This document shows positions 34,576 to 43,663 of a DNA stretch of 64,000 nucleotides, piece after piece. The notes under the pieces are model-generated. The model saw only the letters and a list, made by a program, of their open reading frames with translations. It had not been told where the DNA came from and did no database searches. Both the position numbers and the translations under genes were made by a program. Source of the stretch: SZUA-430 sp044220975 (lineage in GTDB: Bacteria > Pseudomonadota > Alphaproteobacteria > Micropepsales > Micropepsaceae); NCBI GenBank assembly GCA_044220975.1, contig JBGAPZ010000009.1, positions 1-64,000 on the forward strand. Reading direction: 5' to 3'. Position 1 is the stretch's first letter. Each line of letters opens with the position of its first letter.

Positions 34576-35816
34576 GCGTGGAAGCTCAGAGTCGCCCGCC
34601 CGAAGTGTTTTCCGCTCGTGTTGCGATCATCCTGTTTCTGGTCGGCGTATTTTCGTTCTCGGCGTTCGTCACGCTCTCGACGTTTGCGCCGGACTTCACC
34701 GACGGTGACGATGGAGATGCGCACGCGCTGTCAAAATCCGCGATCGGCTACGCCGGTGCGGTGAAGTTAGTTCGCGCGGAAGGCACCCACGTCACGGTCA
34801 GCCGCAGCGGTCCCCGCAGGCAAAGCACGGCGCTAGTCGTTCTGACGCCCGAGAAAAAGATCGAGTTTTCGACGATCGACCGCCTTGCGCACGTGAATGC
34901 ACTGATCGTTCTACCGAAGTGGCATCACTTCCCAAGCTCGAAACACCGCGGCTGGGTGCGCGAGAGCTCCACACTGGGCGAAGCGTGGCTAACTGAGATT
35001 TTGGGCGAGATCGCGCCGAAGACGAAGATCAAGCAGGAGAACACAACCGTCCCGCCTACGTTGCTGTTCGATCCCACGGCGGCGAAGATCGGTAATCCGG
35101 GCATCCTGCGTCCCGGCAAGATCGTAGCGTTTCAAACCGTTGTCGGACCGGAACTGAAGCCGGTCGTGTCGACGAAAGATGGCAGAACCGTCCTGGGCCT
35201 CATCGAACGCGGCGACGGCCCGCGGATCTTTGTCCTGACCGATCCCGACCTCTTGAACAATCAAGGCATCGCAGACATCGCAACTGCGCGTGCGGGTCTA
35301 GCCATCTTGAGCGCGCTAAACAAAGGCGGCGAACCGGTCACGTTTGACGTCACGCTGAACGGCTTCGAACGCTCGCGCAGCCTTTTGCGCCTCGCGCTCG
35401 AACCGCCGCTACTCGCCGCAACACTGAGCTTCCTGATCGTGGCCGCCATGCTGGCCTGGCGCGCGGCGACGCGCTCCGGCCCGACCGCGCGCAGCAAGCG
35501 TATGATCGCGCTCGGCAAACGTACGCTTGCCGATAACTCGGCAGCCCTCATCCGCCTCGCAGGGCGCGACGCCACCATGGCACCCCGTTACGCGCAGATG
35601 GTCAGAACCGTCGTCGCCGAACAAATTCACGTCGCGCGCGACGCCACGGAAACGACCAACGCAGAACTCGACCGCATCGCGCAAAGTCGCGGCGTACCAT
35701 CGACCTATTCCGAACTCGCTGCCGAGGCGATGAACGCCAAAACCGCAACCGAAACCCTGAGCGCCGCCCGAAGGCTGCATGCTTGGACTGGAGATATGAT
35801 CCGTGCAACTCGCTGA
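34572..35816 (+). CDS. DUF4350-type membrane protein of MoxR operon
   Basis: A 414-residue protein with an N-terminal helix (AIILFLVGVFSFSAFVTLST, about 19-38), a periplasmic domain of ~230 residues and a second helix (LLAATLSFLIVAAMLAWRAA, about 280-299). The cytoplasmic tail is helical and basic. The periplasmic part (SKSAIGYAGAVKLVRAEG, RIFVLTDPDLLNNQGIAD) fits DUF4350, thought to be a flavodoxin or GATase-like fold. Gene overlaps of 4 bases upstream and 14 bases with moxR downstream show tight coupling. Confidence 0.85.
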   Translation: MSVEAQSRPPEVFSARVAIILFLVGVFSFSAFVTLSTFAPDFTDGDDGDAHALSKSAIGYAGAVKLVRAEGTHVTVSRSGPRRQSTALVVLTPEKKIEFSTIDRLAHVNALIVLPKWHHFPSSKHRGWVRESSTLGEAWLTEILGEIAPKTKIKQENTTVPPTLLFDPTAAKIGNPGILRPGKIVAFQTVVGPELKPVVSTKDGRTVLGLIERGDGPRIFVLTDPDLLNNQGIADIATARAGLAILSALNKGGEPVTFDVTLNGFERSRSLLRLALEPPLLAATLSFLIVAAMLAWRAATRSGPTARSKRMIALGKRTLADNSAALIRLAGRDATMAPRYAQMVRTVVAEQIHVARDATETTNAELDRIAQSRGVPSTYSELAAEAMNAKTATETLSAARRLHAWTGDMIRATR

Positions 35817-36753
35817 GCTTCGCGCTGCCGCCGACCGCATCCGCGCCGCCGTCGCCACCTACGTCGTCGGTCAGACCGACACGGTCGATCTGATGCTGAC
35901 CGCGATGTTCGCCGGCGGTCACGTCCTGCTCGAAGGGCCGCCGGGTACGGCGAAGACGTTGCTCGCCCAATGCTTTGCGCGCACGCTCGACCTGCAATTC
36001 GGCCGCGTGCAGTTCACACCAGACCTGATGCCGGGCGACATCTTGGGTTCGAATCTGTTCAACTTCCAGACCAGTGCCTTTGCGCTCACGAAGGGCCCGA
36101 TCTTCTGCGACATCCTTCTCGCGGACGAAATCAACCGCACGCCGCCGAAGACGCAAGCAGCGCTCCTCGAAGCGATGCAAGAACGCGGTGTAACTCTTGA
36201 CGGCAAGCGTTACGTGTTAAGCCCGCGCTTCACCGTCATCGCCACGCAAAACCCGATCGAACAGCAAGGCGCCTATCCGCTGCCGGAAGCACAACTAGAC
36301 CGCTTCCTGTTCAAGCACATCCTCTCCTACCCCAGCGTCGAGGAGGAAACGCAGATCGTCGCCCAGCACGGCACGCGACCGTCCAATCGTACGATGCCAG
36401 CCATCACGCCCGTGCTCACACCGGACGCATTGAACGCCGCCGTCGATCTCGCCGCTCAAACCCGCCTACCCGACGAAGTGGTGAATTACGTCGTACGCAT
36501 CGTCCGCGCGACACGCGAAGGCACGACGTTCGAACTGGGAGCGAGCCCACGCGCCGCCGCGATGCTGGCCTCCGCCGCCCGGGCCCGCGCAGCGCTCGAC
36601 GGTCGCGATTACGTCATTCCCGACGACGTTAAAGCACTGGCCGCGCCCGCACTCCGCCACCGCGTAATCCTTTCACCTGCAGCCGAAATCGAGGGCCGCA
36701 CGACCGACGCCGCGCTCAAAACCATCATCGATCAAACCGAAGCCCCGCGATGA
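35803..36753 (+). CDS. MoxR-family AAA+ ATPase
   Basis: A 316-residue AAA+ protein. Walker A is GPPGTAKT (45-52), Walker B ILLADEINRTPP, and sensor 1 lies in TVIATQNPIEQQG, followed by AYPLPEAQLDRFLFK with the arginine finger; all are hallmark MoxR sequences. It starts with GTG inside the end of the previous gene. MoxR proteins act as chaperones that insert cofactors or activate complexes, usually through a VWA-domain partner; here the DUF58 protein next door, with a VWA-like fold, is the likely partner. Confidence 0.95.
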   Translation: MQLAELRAAADRIRAAVATYVVGQTDTVDLMLTAMFAGGHVLLEGPPGTAKTLLAQCFARTLDLQFGRVQFTPDLMPGDILGSNLFNFQTSAFALTKGPIFCDILLADEINRTPPKTQAALLEAMQERGVTLDGKRYVLSPRFTVIATQNPIEQQGAYPLPEAQLDRFLFKHILSYPSVEEETQIVAQHGTRPSNRTMPAITPVLTPDALNAAVDLAAQTRLPDEVVNYVVRIVRATREGTTFELGASPRAAAMLASAARARAALDGRDYVIPDDVKALAAPALRHRVILSPAAEIEGRTTDAALKTIIDQTEAPR

Positions 36754-38063
36754 TCGCTCCCACGAGCCGTGCGATCCTGTTGGCCGCCGCTGGCGCACCG
36801 ATATCGCTCGTGCTCGCGGTATCCGCACCGGACGCCTGGCCGCTTGGCCCCGCGTGGGCGTTGGGCGTGCTGGCGCTTGCGCTTGCAGATGCGCAGTTGG
36901 GCCGCCCGAACGGCCAGCTCCGCGTCGAAGCGATCGTACCCCGTCTGGCCGGCATCGGCGCAGGAGCGATTACAGCGCTGCTAGATTTCGCATTCGGAAA
37001 AGCAAACCCGCGCACCGCCGAAATCGCGCTCGAAGCGAACCAATTCCTCACCGTTTCCCCCGTCCGGCGCGATGCAAACGTTGTCGAAGGTCACGGCCAA
37101 ACTGCTTTCAAACTACAACCTCAGCGTCGCGGCCAAGCACGCCTCGAATACGCGTTCGTCCGCTGGCAAGGCCCCTTAGGCCTCGCCTGGTGCCAACGCG
37201 TAGAGGTCCTTGGCAACAAGATTGCCATCACGCCGGACCTCGAAGCGGTCGAACGTAATGCAACACGCCTCTTCTCGCGCACGTTCGTCTATGGCCTCAA
37301 ACCAATGAAAGACCGCGGCGACGGTTCCGAGTTCGATGCGCTCGCCAAGTTCGAAACAGGAATGGACCGCCGCCTCGTCGATTGGAAACAGAGCGCGCGC
37401 CACTTGAACTTGCTCGCAAAAGAAGTCCGCGCCGAACGCAACCACCAAATCGCCTTCGCAATCGACACGGGACGGCTGATGTGCGAACCGGTCGCTGGCG
37501 CGCCCCGAATCGACCGGGCACTGAATGCGGCGCTGATGCTCGCTTATGTCGGCTTGAAACTTGGCGACCGCATCAGCTTTTTCGGATTCGATGCCAAGCC
37601 CAATCTTCAAACCGGCTTCGTCGCAGGCCCCCGCGCCTTCACACTGCTGAAAGGGTTGACGGCCGACCTCGACTATTCGACCGAGGAAACCAACCACACG
37701 CTAGGCCTGATGACGCTCGCTGAAAAGCTGCAGCGCCGTTCGATGATTGTGGTTTTCACCGACTTCGCCGACACGATCTCGGCGGAACTGATGGTCGAAA
37801 GCGTTAGCCGCCTCGCCCGGCGCCACATGATTGTCTTTGTTGCCTTCCATGACGAGGAACTGGAATCGCTCCGCGCCGCCCTGCCCGAAACGTCGGACGA
37901 CGTGTCGCGCGCCGTCATCGCCGATCAATTGCTGAAAGAGCGTCGGATCGTCCTCGCGCGGTTGCGCCGCCTCGGCGTCCACATCGTCGATGCGCCAGCC
38001 GATCAGTTGGGTCCCGAACTCGTGCGTGCTTACGACGAACTCCGCAGGCGGGAGCGTATCTAA
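36750..38063 (+). CDS. DUF58-domain membrane protein (VWA-like)
   Basis: A 437-residue protein with two N-terminal helices (ILLAAAGAPISLVLAVSA and GPAWALGVLALALADAQLG). A beta-rich middle is followed by the DUF58 signature RLVDWKQSARHLNLLAKEV, then RAERNHQIAFAIDTGRLM, a VWA-like strand with a partial metal site (D-T-G rather than DxSxS). Later, MIVVFTDFADTISAELMVES completes the fold. It overlaps moxR by 4 bases and the SpoIIM-like gene by 1 base. Probable target or partner of the MoxR ATPase. Confidence 0.92.
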   Translation: MIAPTSRAILLAAAGAPISLVLAVSAPDAWPLGPAWALGVLALALADAQLGRPNGQLRVEAIVPRLAGIGAGAITALLDFAFGKANPRTAEIALEANQFLTVSPVRRDANVVEGHGQTAFKLQPQRRGQARLEYAFVRWQGPLGLAWCQRVEVLGNKIAITPDLEAVERNATRLFSRTFVYGLKPMKDRGDGSEFDALAKFETGMDRRLVDWKQSARHLNLLAKEVRAERNHQIAFAIDTGRLMCEPVAGAPRIDRALNAALMLAYVGLKLGDRISFFGFDAKPNLQTGFVAGPRAFTLLKGLTADLDYSTEETNHTLGLMTLAEKLQRRSMIVVFTDFADTISAELMVESVSRLARRHMIVFVAFHDEELESLRAALPETSDDVSRAVIADQLLKERRIVLARLRRLGVHIVDAPADQLGPELVRAYDELRRRERI

Positions 38064-39061
38064 TGGACGCAACCCTACGCTCGCTTCGTTTCCGTCGCGA
38101 ACGCGAAGGCGCCTGGCGCGAACTCGAAACGCTGCTCGACCGTGCCGAACGCCAAGCGGTCTCGCGCCTCTCAGACGACCAACTGCTCGCGATCCCGGCA
38201 CTCTATCGTGCAGCACTTTCATCGCTCTCCGTCGCACGCGCAACGTCGCTCGATCAGGCGCTAATCGACTATCTGGAGGCGCTTTGCGCACGCGCGTATT
38301 TCTTCGTGTACGGCTCGCGCACCTCGTTCAAGGAGCGCATGCAGCGCTTTTTCGCACTCGATTGGCCCGTAGCAGTCAAAGGCATTTGGCGTGAAACGAT
38401 CGTCTCGGCCCTCATCACGTTCGCTGCAGCGCTCGCGGCCTATGTGTTGGTTTCCGGCGATCCAGACTGGTATGGCGCGTTCGTCTCCGCCGACATGGCG
38501 GGCGGCCGCGACCCCAGCGCTTCGACCCAATATCTGAAGAGCACGCTCTACGACGGTGACAGCGCCGACGGCCTCGGCGTTTTCGCCACGTTTCTATTCA
38601 CCCACAATGCACAGATCGCGATTTTCGCATTTGCGCTGGGCTTCGCGTTCTGCCTGCCTTCATCGCTCCTGCTCGCCTACAACGGCTGCACCCTGGGCGC
38701 GATGTTCGCGGTCTTCGCGTCAAGAGACCTTGGCGTCGAGTTTGCGGGCTGGATCGCGATCCACGGTGTGACCGAGCTTTTCGCGGTCATCCTGGCCGGC
38801 GCGGCTGGCCTGCGCATCGGTTGGTCGATCGGCTTCCCCGGCGATCTCAGCCGTCTCGCCGCCGCCGAAAAGAGCGGCCGCGAAGGCGCTGTCGTAATGA
38901 TCGGCGTCATCATCATGTTGTTCGTGGCGGGGTTGCTAGAAGGCTTCGCGCGCCAGCTCATCACTTCAGATGTCATTCGTTACGCGGTCGGCGCCGCCAC
39001 TGCCGTGATCTGGGGCACGTACTTCTACCGGGGAGACCGCCGTGGCCTCGATCGCGATTGA
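38063..39061 (+). CDS. SpoIIM-like membrane protein
   Basis: A 332-residue protein of the stage II sporulation protein M family. It has a soluble N-terminal helical part with ALCARAYFFVYGSRTSFKER, then about five or six membrane helices including VFATFLFTHNAQIAIFAFAL, GFAFCLPSSLLLAYNGCTLG and FAGWIAIHGVTELFAVILAG; the last His-Gly-x-x-E motif is typical of the family. In spore formers SpoIIM works in septal peptidoglycan remodelling. In non-spore-forming Gram-negatives its MoxR-linked role is unknown. It overlaps the RDD gene by 20 bases. Confidence 0.9.
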   Translation: MDATLRSLRFRREREGAWRELETLLDRAERQAVSRLSDDQLLAIPALYRAALSSLSVARATSLDQALIDYLEALCARAYFFVYGSRTSFKERMQRFFALDWPVAVKGIWRETIVSALITFAAALAAYVLVSGDPDWYGAFVSADMAGGRDPSASTQYLKSTLYDGDSADGLGVFATFLFTHNAQIAIFAFALGFAFCLPSSLLLAYNGCTLGAMFAVFASRDLGVEFAGWIAIHGVTELFAVILAGAAGLRIGWSIGFPGDLSRLAAAEKSGREGAVVMIGVIIMLFVAGLLEGFARQLITSDVIRYAVGAATAVIWGTYFYRGDRRGLDRD

Positions 39062-39911
39062 CATCGGCGCCGACCGATCGACCCGTGCGTTGATCACGCC
39101 GGAAGGCGTCGACCTGCGCGTGCGGCTGGCAGATGTCAGCGAGCGTGGCGTCGCGCTGGCCATCGACATGACAATCATCGTGGGTTCGCTACTCTTGCTC
39201 ACGATCCTGGCGGGCTCGGTGCTTGCCACGATGCAGCTGGAATCATTACCCATCGCACAGATCATCTGGATGCTGGGCTTCTTCCTGCTCCGCAATTTCT
39301 ACTTCACACTGTTCGAGTGCAGCCGCCGCTCTGCAACCCCCGGCAAACGCTTGATGGGTCTTCGCGTCGTCGCCCGCGACGGCGCCGCCTTGAGCGCCGA
39401 TGCCGTCATTGCGCGAAACGCGATGCGCGAACTTGAGCTCTACATTCCGCTCATGTTCATCTTCTCGCGCGGCGAAGGGATCGAAGCGTGGATCATCCTT
39501 GCCGGCAGTGTTTGGTGCGGCATCTTCTTGCTGTTTCCGCTCTTCAACCGCGACCGTCTGCGGGCCGGCGACCTAATCGCCGGCACCTGGGTCTTGAAAG
39601 CGCCAAAGCAGAAAATGCTGCCCGACCTTACCGGCGAAAAGACGGCCGGAGCCGCGTTCGCCTTTACGACTGTGCAACTCGACACCTACGGCGTGAAGGA
39701 GTTGCAGGTTCTGGAATCCGTTCTGCGGGTTAGCGAACCGAATGCGATGGAAGCCGTGGCCGGACAGATCCGCGGCAAGATCGGCTGGACCGCTCGCGCG
39801 AACGAGAGCGACAAGGAGTTCCTCAGCGCTTACTACGCAGCACTCCGCCGCCGCCTCGAGCAGCGCCTGCTGTTTGGCGTCCGCAAGAAAGACAAGCACG
39901 ACATGTTCTAG
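39042..39911 (+). CDS. RDD-family membrane protein, last gene of MoxR operon
   Basis: A 289-residue protein. The RDD domain is visible at about 28-185: VRLADVSERGVALAIDMTII, with Arg-...-Asp in the first helix, and FNRDRLRAGDLIAGTWVL with the second Arg-Asp pair. A cytoplasmic C-terminal tail of ~100 residues follows (TVQLDTYGVKELQVLESVLR). GTG start with GGGGAG 6 bases upstream, inside the previous gene. Some RDD proteins are sodium/proton antiporters, but most are unknown. A strong hairpin terminator follows 9 bases after the stop. Confidence 0.9.
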   Translation: MASIAIDIGADRSTRALITPEGVDLRVRLADVSERGVALAIDMTIIVGSLLLLTILAGSVLATMQLESLPIAQIIWMLGFFLLRNFYFTLFECSRRSATPGKRLMGLRVVARDGAALSADAVIARNAMRELELYIPLMFIFSRGEGIEAWIILAGSVWCGIFLLFPLFNRDRLRAGDLIAGTWVLKAPKQKMLPDLTGEKTAGAAFAFTTVQLDTYGVKELQVLESVLRVSEPNAMEAVAGQIRGKIGWTARANESDKEFLSAYYAALRRRLEQRLLFGVRKKDKHDMF

Positions 39912-39919
39912 AAACGAAC

Positions 39920-39949
39920 ACGGCCCCGGGGTTCGCACCGGGGCCGTTT
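39920..39949 (+). terminator. Intrinsic terminator closing the MoxR operon
   Basis: Perfect 10-base GC-rich arms ACGGCCCCGG (39920-39929) and CCGGGGCCGT (39938-39947) with an 8-base loop, followed by a short T run. On the other strand the downstream bases are less T-rich, so action on the converging gene at 39971 is weaker but possible. Confidence 0.85.
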
Positions 39950-39970
39950 CAAAGAAACAGACTGTTTGCG

Positions 39971-40744
39971 TTAGGAAAACACGCGCGCAAGTTCGTCGAC
40001 GCCCACGCCTTCCTTGATCTGCCGCAGCTCGAAATAGACCGCTGCCGCACCGACGGTGCCGATCACGCTGGCGACAACGCCCACCAACGTTAACACGATC
40101 AACAGCGCCAGCGGCGGATGAACCGGTTCCGCGAAGCTCGACATCGATCCACCAATGATCGCGCCGACGACCGCCATGACGATCATGTAAGCGACGACGT
40201 AGAGCACGACGAGACCAAGGATCGCCCAACGATGATTCTGCGTCAGCGCCATGCTCCGCTGCATCGAAGCCGTGATGCCGAGACGCTCGACAACCATCAC
40301 CGGCGAAGCGACGGCCCAGCAAAGCGCGAGATAGATGCCTGGAACTATAAGGAAGATCGCGCCGGCAAGCACGCCAAGCCCAACCAAGATACCAAGCCCG
40401 ATGAGTGGCAATATGATCGCAACGGCACTGCTGAGCGCCGATCCAAGCTGCACGCCCTTGCCCGAAAGATCATCGACGGACGCCCGTGTCAGAGCACCTT
40501 GCAGAACGACGCCGGTCGCAATCGAAACCAAGGCGCCGAACAGGATCGATGCGAAATAGACGCCCGGCGCCTGCTGGATCGCCGTCGGATCCGAAGGCAG
40601 CGCAACTTGAAGAATGAGTGCCGGCAAGCCCGTCAGCACCAGCGCTAGAACGAAAAATGGCACGAAATTCCGTCCGACCAGCGCAATCGTCCGTTGGACC
40701 ACGCGCCCGATATCGAAGTTCATACCCGCCTCAGCCACCGCCAT
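39971..40744 (-). CDS. Unknown polytopic membrane protein (GlpQ-membrane-domain-like)
   Basis: A 257-residue protein with about six hydrophobic helices and few polar loops. It includes FVPFFVLALVLTGLPALILQ, GVLAGAIFLIVPGIYLALCW, followed by AVASPVMVVERLGITASMQR and a SMALTQNHRW segment. This alternation, a P-G-I-Y-L-A helix then ERLG...A..RS..L..., is seen in the YciC-like/glycerophosphodiesterase membrane-domain group, but no enzyme is attached. The ATG at 40744 has a strong GGAGG about 8 bases upstream. It converges on the MoxR operon across the terminator. Function unknown. Confidence 0.8.
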   Translation of the reverse strand: MAVAEAGMNFDIGRVVQRTIALVGRNFVPFFVLALVLTGLPALILQVALPSDPTAIQQAPGVYFASILFGALVSIATGVVLQGALTRASVDDLSGKGVQLGSALSSAVAIILPLIGLGILVGLGVLAGAIFLIVPGIYLALCWAVASPVMVVERLGITASMQRSMALTQNHRWAILGLVVLYVVAYMIVMAVVGAIIGGSMSSFAEPVHPPLALLIVLTLVGVVASVIGTVGAAAVYFELRQIKEGVGVDELARVFS

Positions 40745-40940
40745 ATCGAAACCTCCGCGTCAAATCGCCCGAATCGGCCACTCCTCTCAGAACTCGCAGG
40801 AGCCGCCTAACAAGATATGAACACGCGCAAATCGAGGCCACGCCTCACCGGCTGCAACCTCGATCCTGGCAAACCTGAGAGAGAGAATGCGCGCAACGCG
40901 AACCCGCGCCCGTCGAAGAGGAATTTTCTCTGGTTGAATC

Positions 40941-41015
40941 TGGAGCGGGCGAGGCGATTCGAACGCCCGACCCTAACCTTGGCAAGGTTATGCTCTACCC
41001 CTGAGCTACGCCCGC
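40941..41015 (-). tRNA. tRNA-Gly (anticodon GCC)
   Basis: The reverse strand folds into a standard cloverleaf of 75 bases. The acceptor stem is GCGGGCG paired with CGCCCGC; the D arm is AGCTCAGGGGTAGAGC; the anticodon arm has CTTGCCAAG with anticodon GCC; the T arm includes TTCGAATC. The CCA end is encoded (TGG at 40941-40943 on the plus strand). The flanks 40745-40940 and 41016-41184 hold no gene that I can support. Confidence 0.97.
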
Positions 41016-41184
41016 ACTCCATTGGCGCCGTTAGGTGGCACCTAGATTCAAGGCCGTGGGTTATGACGTAAAGGCGTCCCGGTTGCAATACGGCCCAGGC
41101 CACAGCTGAACGGCGGATTGCCGCGACCTGCCGTGCAATTGCCGCGCCATTTCGACCATCCCGCCAACCAAGGCGACGATGAGA

Positions 41185-42117
41185 CTAAGCAGGATCCTCA
41201 AGCTCTTTCAGTCGACGCTGATAGATCGGGCTCAGACAGGAAGCTATAACCGGACCCCGACACGATGCATCGCGCATCTTGAGCCAGCCGCGTTGCCGCG
41301 CGCGGAACGCCTGTTGCTCCGCCGCGTCTTCGATCCAAATCAGCTTGAATGCATAGGCTTCGCCCAAACGCCGGTCGAGGCGCGCCAGTTCGTCCGACGA
41401 ACAGATCGCCCGCTCGACGTCGCTGCGCGCCAAGAGACAATCGAAAGAAGCTGCCGGCAGTCGCGGGTTGGGGCGCATGACGTCGCGCAAATTCGCAAGC
41501 GGAATGCTGACCTCTTGCGCACCCGCTGCATACGCCGCGACTTGATAGGCGTCGAACGTGATGTGCAGCTGGCGCGGCAAAAGTTCGAACGACGCGAAGT
41601 TGCGCGCATTAGGACCGGCCCCGCGGCGGATCCAATCCATGTCCGACATTCCATCGGGCCCGGCCATCTCCTTTTTCAACTGAGCAATCGATATGTCGCT
41701 GATGCGCTGAATGCCTTTAGGCGAGAAAATCTCCGCGATTTCGACGCGCCGCCCATCCGGCAAAAGAAAATTGAATGTCTCGGTTGAAGAGTTCGGGTGC
41801 GCACCCCCGCTGTAGCTATAGTTGGAAAACGCCACGACGATCATTTGCGCATCGTTGCGCACGACCTCGTATTCCACCTCGGTCGCCCAAGGATTCGGCT
41901 CGCCGGTCGACTCGCGTGAACTCTCCGCAAAATCCTTGGCAACCCCGCGCGCCCAAGTTTCAAGCTGACGGTCGATCGCCGGGCGCCCAAAGCGCGGATA
42001 CGAAATTTCGATGTCGTAGCCCTTGCGCTTCTCCGTGATGGTCATCTTCTGCGGCGGCGCAGCCAGTGCGGTCCCGGCAATCAACAGCGACAGAAGGGCG
42101 GCGACCAGACTGCGCAT
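41185..42117 (-). CDS. Exported DUF3298-like protein with C-terminal LprI/DUF1311-type domain
   Basis: A 310-residue protein with a signal peptide (MRSLVAALLSLLIAGTALAA). Residues ~25-220 resemble DUF3298/RsiV-type domains (FSNYSYSGGAHPNSSTETFN, FELLPRQLHITFDAYQVA and AAYAAGAQEVSIPLANL). The last ~85 residues look like a LprI/DUF1311 unit with paired cysteines (FDCLLARSDVERAICSSDEL, ARLDRRLGEAY, MRDASCRGPVIASCLSPIY). Such domains bind lysozyme in known cases. Starting farther upstream at 42273 would lose the signal peptide. It is divergent from the next gene. Confidence 0.82.
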   Translation of the reverse strand: MRSLVAALLSLLIAGTALAAPPQKMTITEKRKGYDIEISYPRFGRPAIDRQLETWARGVAKDFAESSRESTGEPNPWATEVEYEVVRNDAQMIVVAFSNYSYSGGAHPNSSTETFNFLLPDGRRVEIAEIFSPKGIQRISDISIAQLKKEMAGPDGMSDMDWIRRGAGPNARNFASFELLPRQLHITFDAYQVAAYAAGAQEVSIPLANLRDVMRPNPRLPAASFDCLLARSDVERAICSSDELARLDRRLGEAYAFKLIWIEDAAEQQAFRARQRGWLKMRDASCRGPVIASCLSPIYQRRLKELEDPA

Positions 42118-42248
42118 ATGCGTAAAACCCTCAAATTGATCTGGCGGCAGCTTAAGCAAGCCCACGGTAAGGTGCAAAACCCTTGCGTACGTCTTGGCGT
42201 TGTCCCACCAATTGCATAGCTTCGATTCGTCATTTTTGAGGTGCCGAA

Positions 42249-42728
42249 GTGTCCAAACCAAGATTGTTGGCACTAGCCGTCCTGCTCACCGCTTCTGTCG
42301 CTTACGCGGCAGGCGAACTTAAACCCGAAAAAGCGCCGCCTGACACGGCGGTCCTGGCCGAAGCGACCGCCACCGTCGACGCGTTTCACAAAGCGCTGAA
42401 GACCGGTGACAAGGCTGCTGCGCTCGCACTCCTCGACGATGGTGTCGAAATTTTCGAGCAAGGCGGTGTCGAACGTTCGAAGGCGGAATACACAACCAAG
42501 CACCTGGACGCGGATGTTGCGTTCTCCGGCGCAACCAAGGCCACGCGCACGAACCGCGGCGGTGCGATTCTAGGCAACCTCGCCTACATCACCAGCGAGA
42601 CCAAAGTTACCGGCACGTTCAAGAGTAAACCGGTCAACTCGGTTTCGATCGAAACGATGGTGCTGCACAAGGCATCGACCGGCTGGAAGATCCTGCACAT
42701 CCACTGGTCGTCGCGCGACGCGAAATAG
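42249..42728 (+). CDS. Exported NTF2/SnoaL-like protein
   Basis: A 159-residue protein with a signal peptide (MSKPRLLALAVLLTASVAYA). The mature part has the cone-shaped NTF2-like pattern: VDAFHKALKTGDKAAALALL, DDGVEIFEQGGVERSKAEY and a final GWKILHIHWSS. These domains bind small ligands or act as enzymes; no catalytic residue is certain. It starts with GTG, preceded by GAGG 8 bases upstream. It converges on the alpha/beta hydrolase 3 bases away. Confidence 0.83.
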   Translation: MSKPRLLALAVLLTASVAYAAGELKPEKAPPDTAVLAEATATVDAFHKALKTGDKAAALALLDDGVEIFEQGGVERSKAEYTTKHLDADVAFSGATKATRTNRGGAILGNLAYITSETKVTGTFKSKPVNSVSIETMVLHKASTGWKILHIHWSSRDAK

Positions 42729-42731
42729 GCG

Positions 42732-43598
42732 TCAGAGGAACGCCTTCAGTTCCGCGACGAAGCGGTCGAACTGGTCGTGGTGCAGCCAATGCCCGGCTTT
42801 GTCGAACACAACCACGCGGGCGTTGTTGAACGCCTTCGCTCGTCCGTCCTTTTCAGGATTTGAAGCCCAGCTGTCCGCGCCGTACATCAGCAGCGTCGGA
42901 CACGTGATCGCGCTCCACAACGTTTCCGTTTCAGCCTGCCCAAGATCGAACGGGGGGAATACCCGCATATAGGGATCGAACTTCCAGCTAAACGTCCCGT
43001 CCTCGTTCTGGCTTGTGCCCTGAACGGTCAGATGCCGCGCTTGCTCGTCACTGAGATAGCGGTTCGCCTCTTTCATGCGCGCATACGCTTCGTCCAACGT
43101 CGCGTACTTGTGCGGCAATCGCCCGGCGAGCGCACGCTTGGCGTCGATCCACTCGCGCAGCCGCGCGTCGATCGGCTTGCCCGCTCGCTCGGCCATCATC
43201 TTGGGGCTCGGCCCAAGTCCCTCGATCGCAACCAGCTTGCGTACGTTCGCCGGATACGTCCCCGCATAACGAAGCGCAATGTTGCCGCCATACGAATGGG
43301 CCACGATCGTCACCGGCGCGAGCTGCAGCTGATGGATCAGCTGCGCGAGGTCGTAGAGTGTCGTCAGCCCGCCGTAGTCGCCGCTTGGCGACCAATCGCT
43401 GTCGCCATGCCCGCGCAGATCCGGCGCGATGACGTGCCATTTGTCGCGCAGCGCGTGCGCCGTCCAATCCCAACTCCGGGAATGGTCGCGACCCCCGTGC
43501 AGCAAGATGAGCGGCGGCGCGCTGGGGTTCCCCCAATCGACGTACCGAAGACGAAGCCGTTGGGAGACGAAGCTATGCGAGGTGGGTCCGGTGATCAT
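42732..43598 (-). CDS. Alpha/beta hydrolase
   Basis: A 288-residue serine hydrolase. It has the oxyanion HGG (34-36) in LILLHGGRDHSRSWDW, the APDLRGHGDSD motif, the nucleophile Ser102 in AHSYGG, the acid in LLMYGADSWASN and the His in AGHWLHHDQF. Substrate is unknown. Start choice is uncertain: ATG 43598 has GGGGG very near; an alternative ATG lies at 43628. It is divergent from tdh. Confidence 0.88.
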   Translation of the reverse strand: MITGPTSHSFVSQRLRLRYVDWGNPSAPPLILLHGGRDHSRSWDWTAHALRDKWHVIAPDLRGHGDSDWSPSGDYGGLTTLYDLAQLIHQLQLAPVTIVAHSYGGNIALRYAGTYPANVRKLVAIEGLGPSPKMMAERAGKPIDARLREWIDAKRALAGRLPHKYATLDEAYARMKEANRYLSDEQARHLTVQGTSQNEDGTFSWKFDPYMRVFPPFDLGQAETETLWSAITCPTLLMYGADSWASNPEKDGRAKAFNNARVVVFDKAGHWLHHDQFDRFVAELKAFL

Positions 43599-43663
43599 GC
43601 CCCCATCTTGCCCGCGTCCGGGAAACATGATCAAGGAGGCCCCAATAAAAGGAGCCAGCCCCC

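Noticed and set aside
40817..41071. Open frames crossing the tRNA gene on both strands
   Set aside because: They overlap a complete cloverleaf tRNA-Gly and have no protein features.
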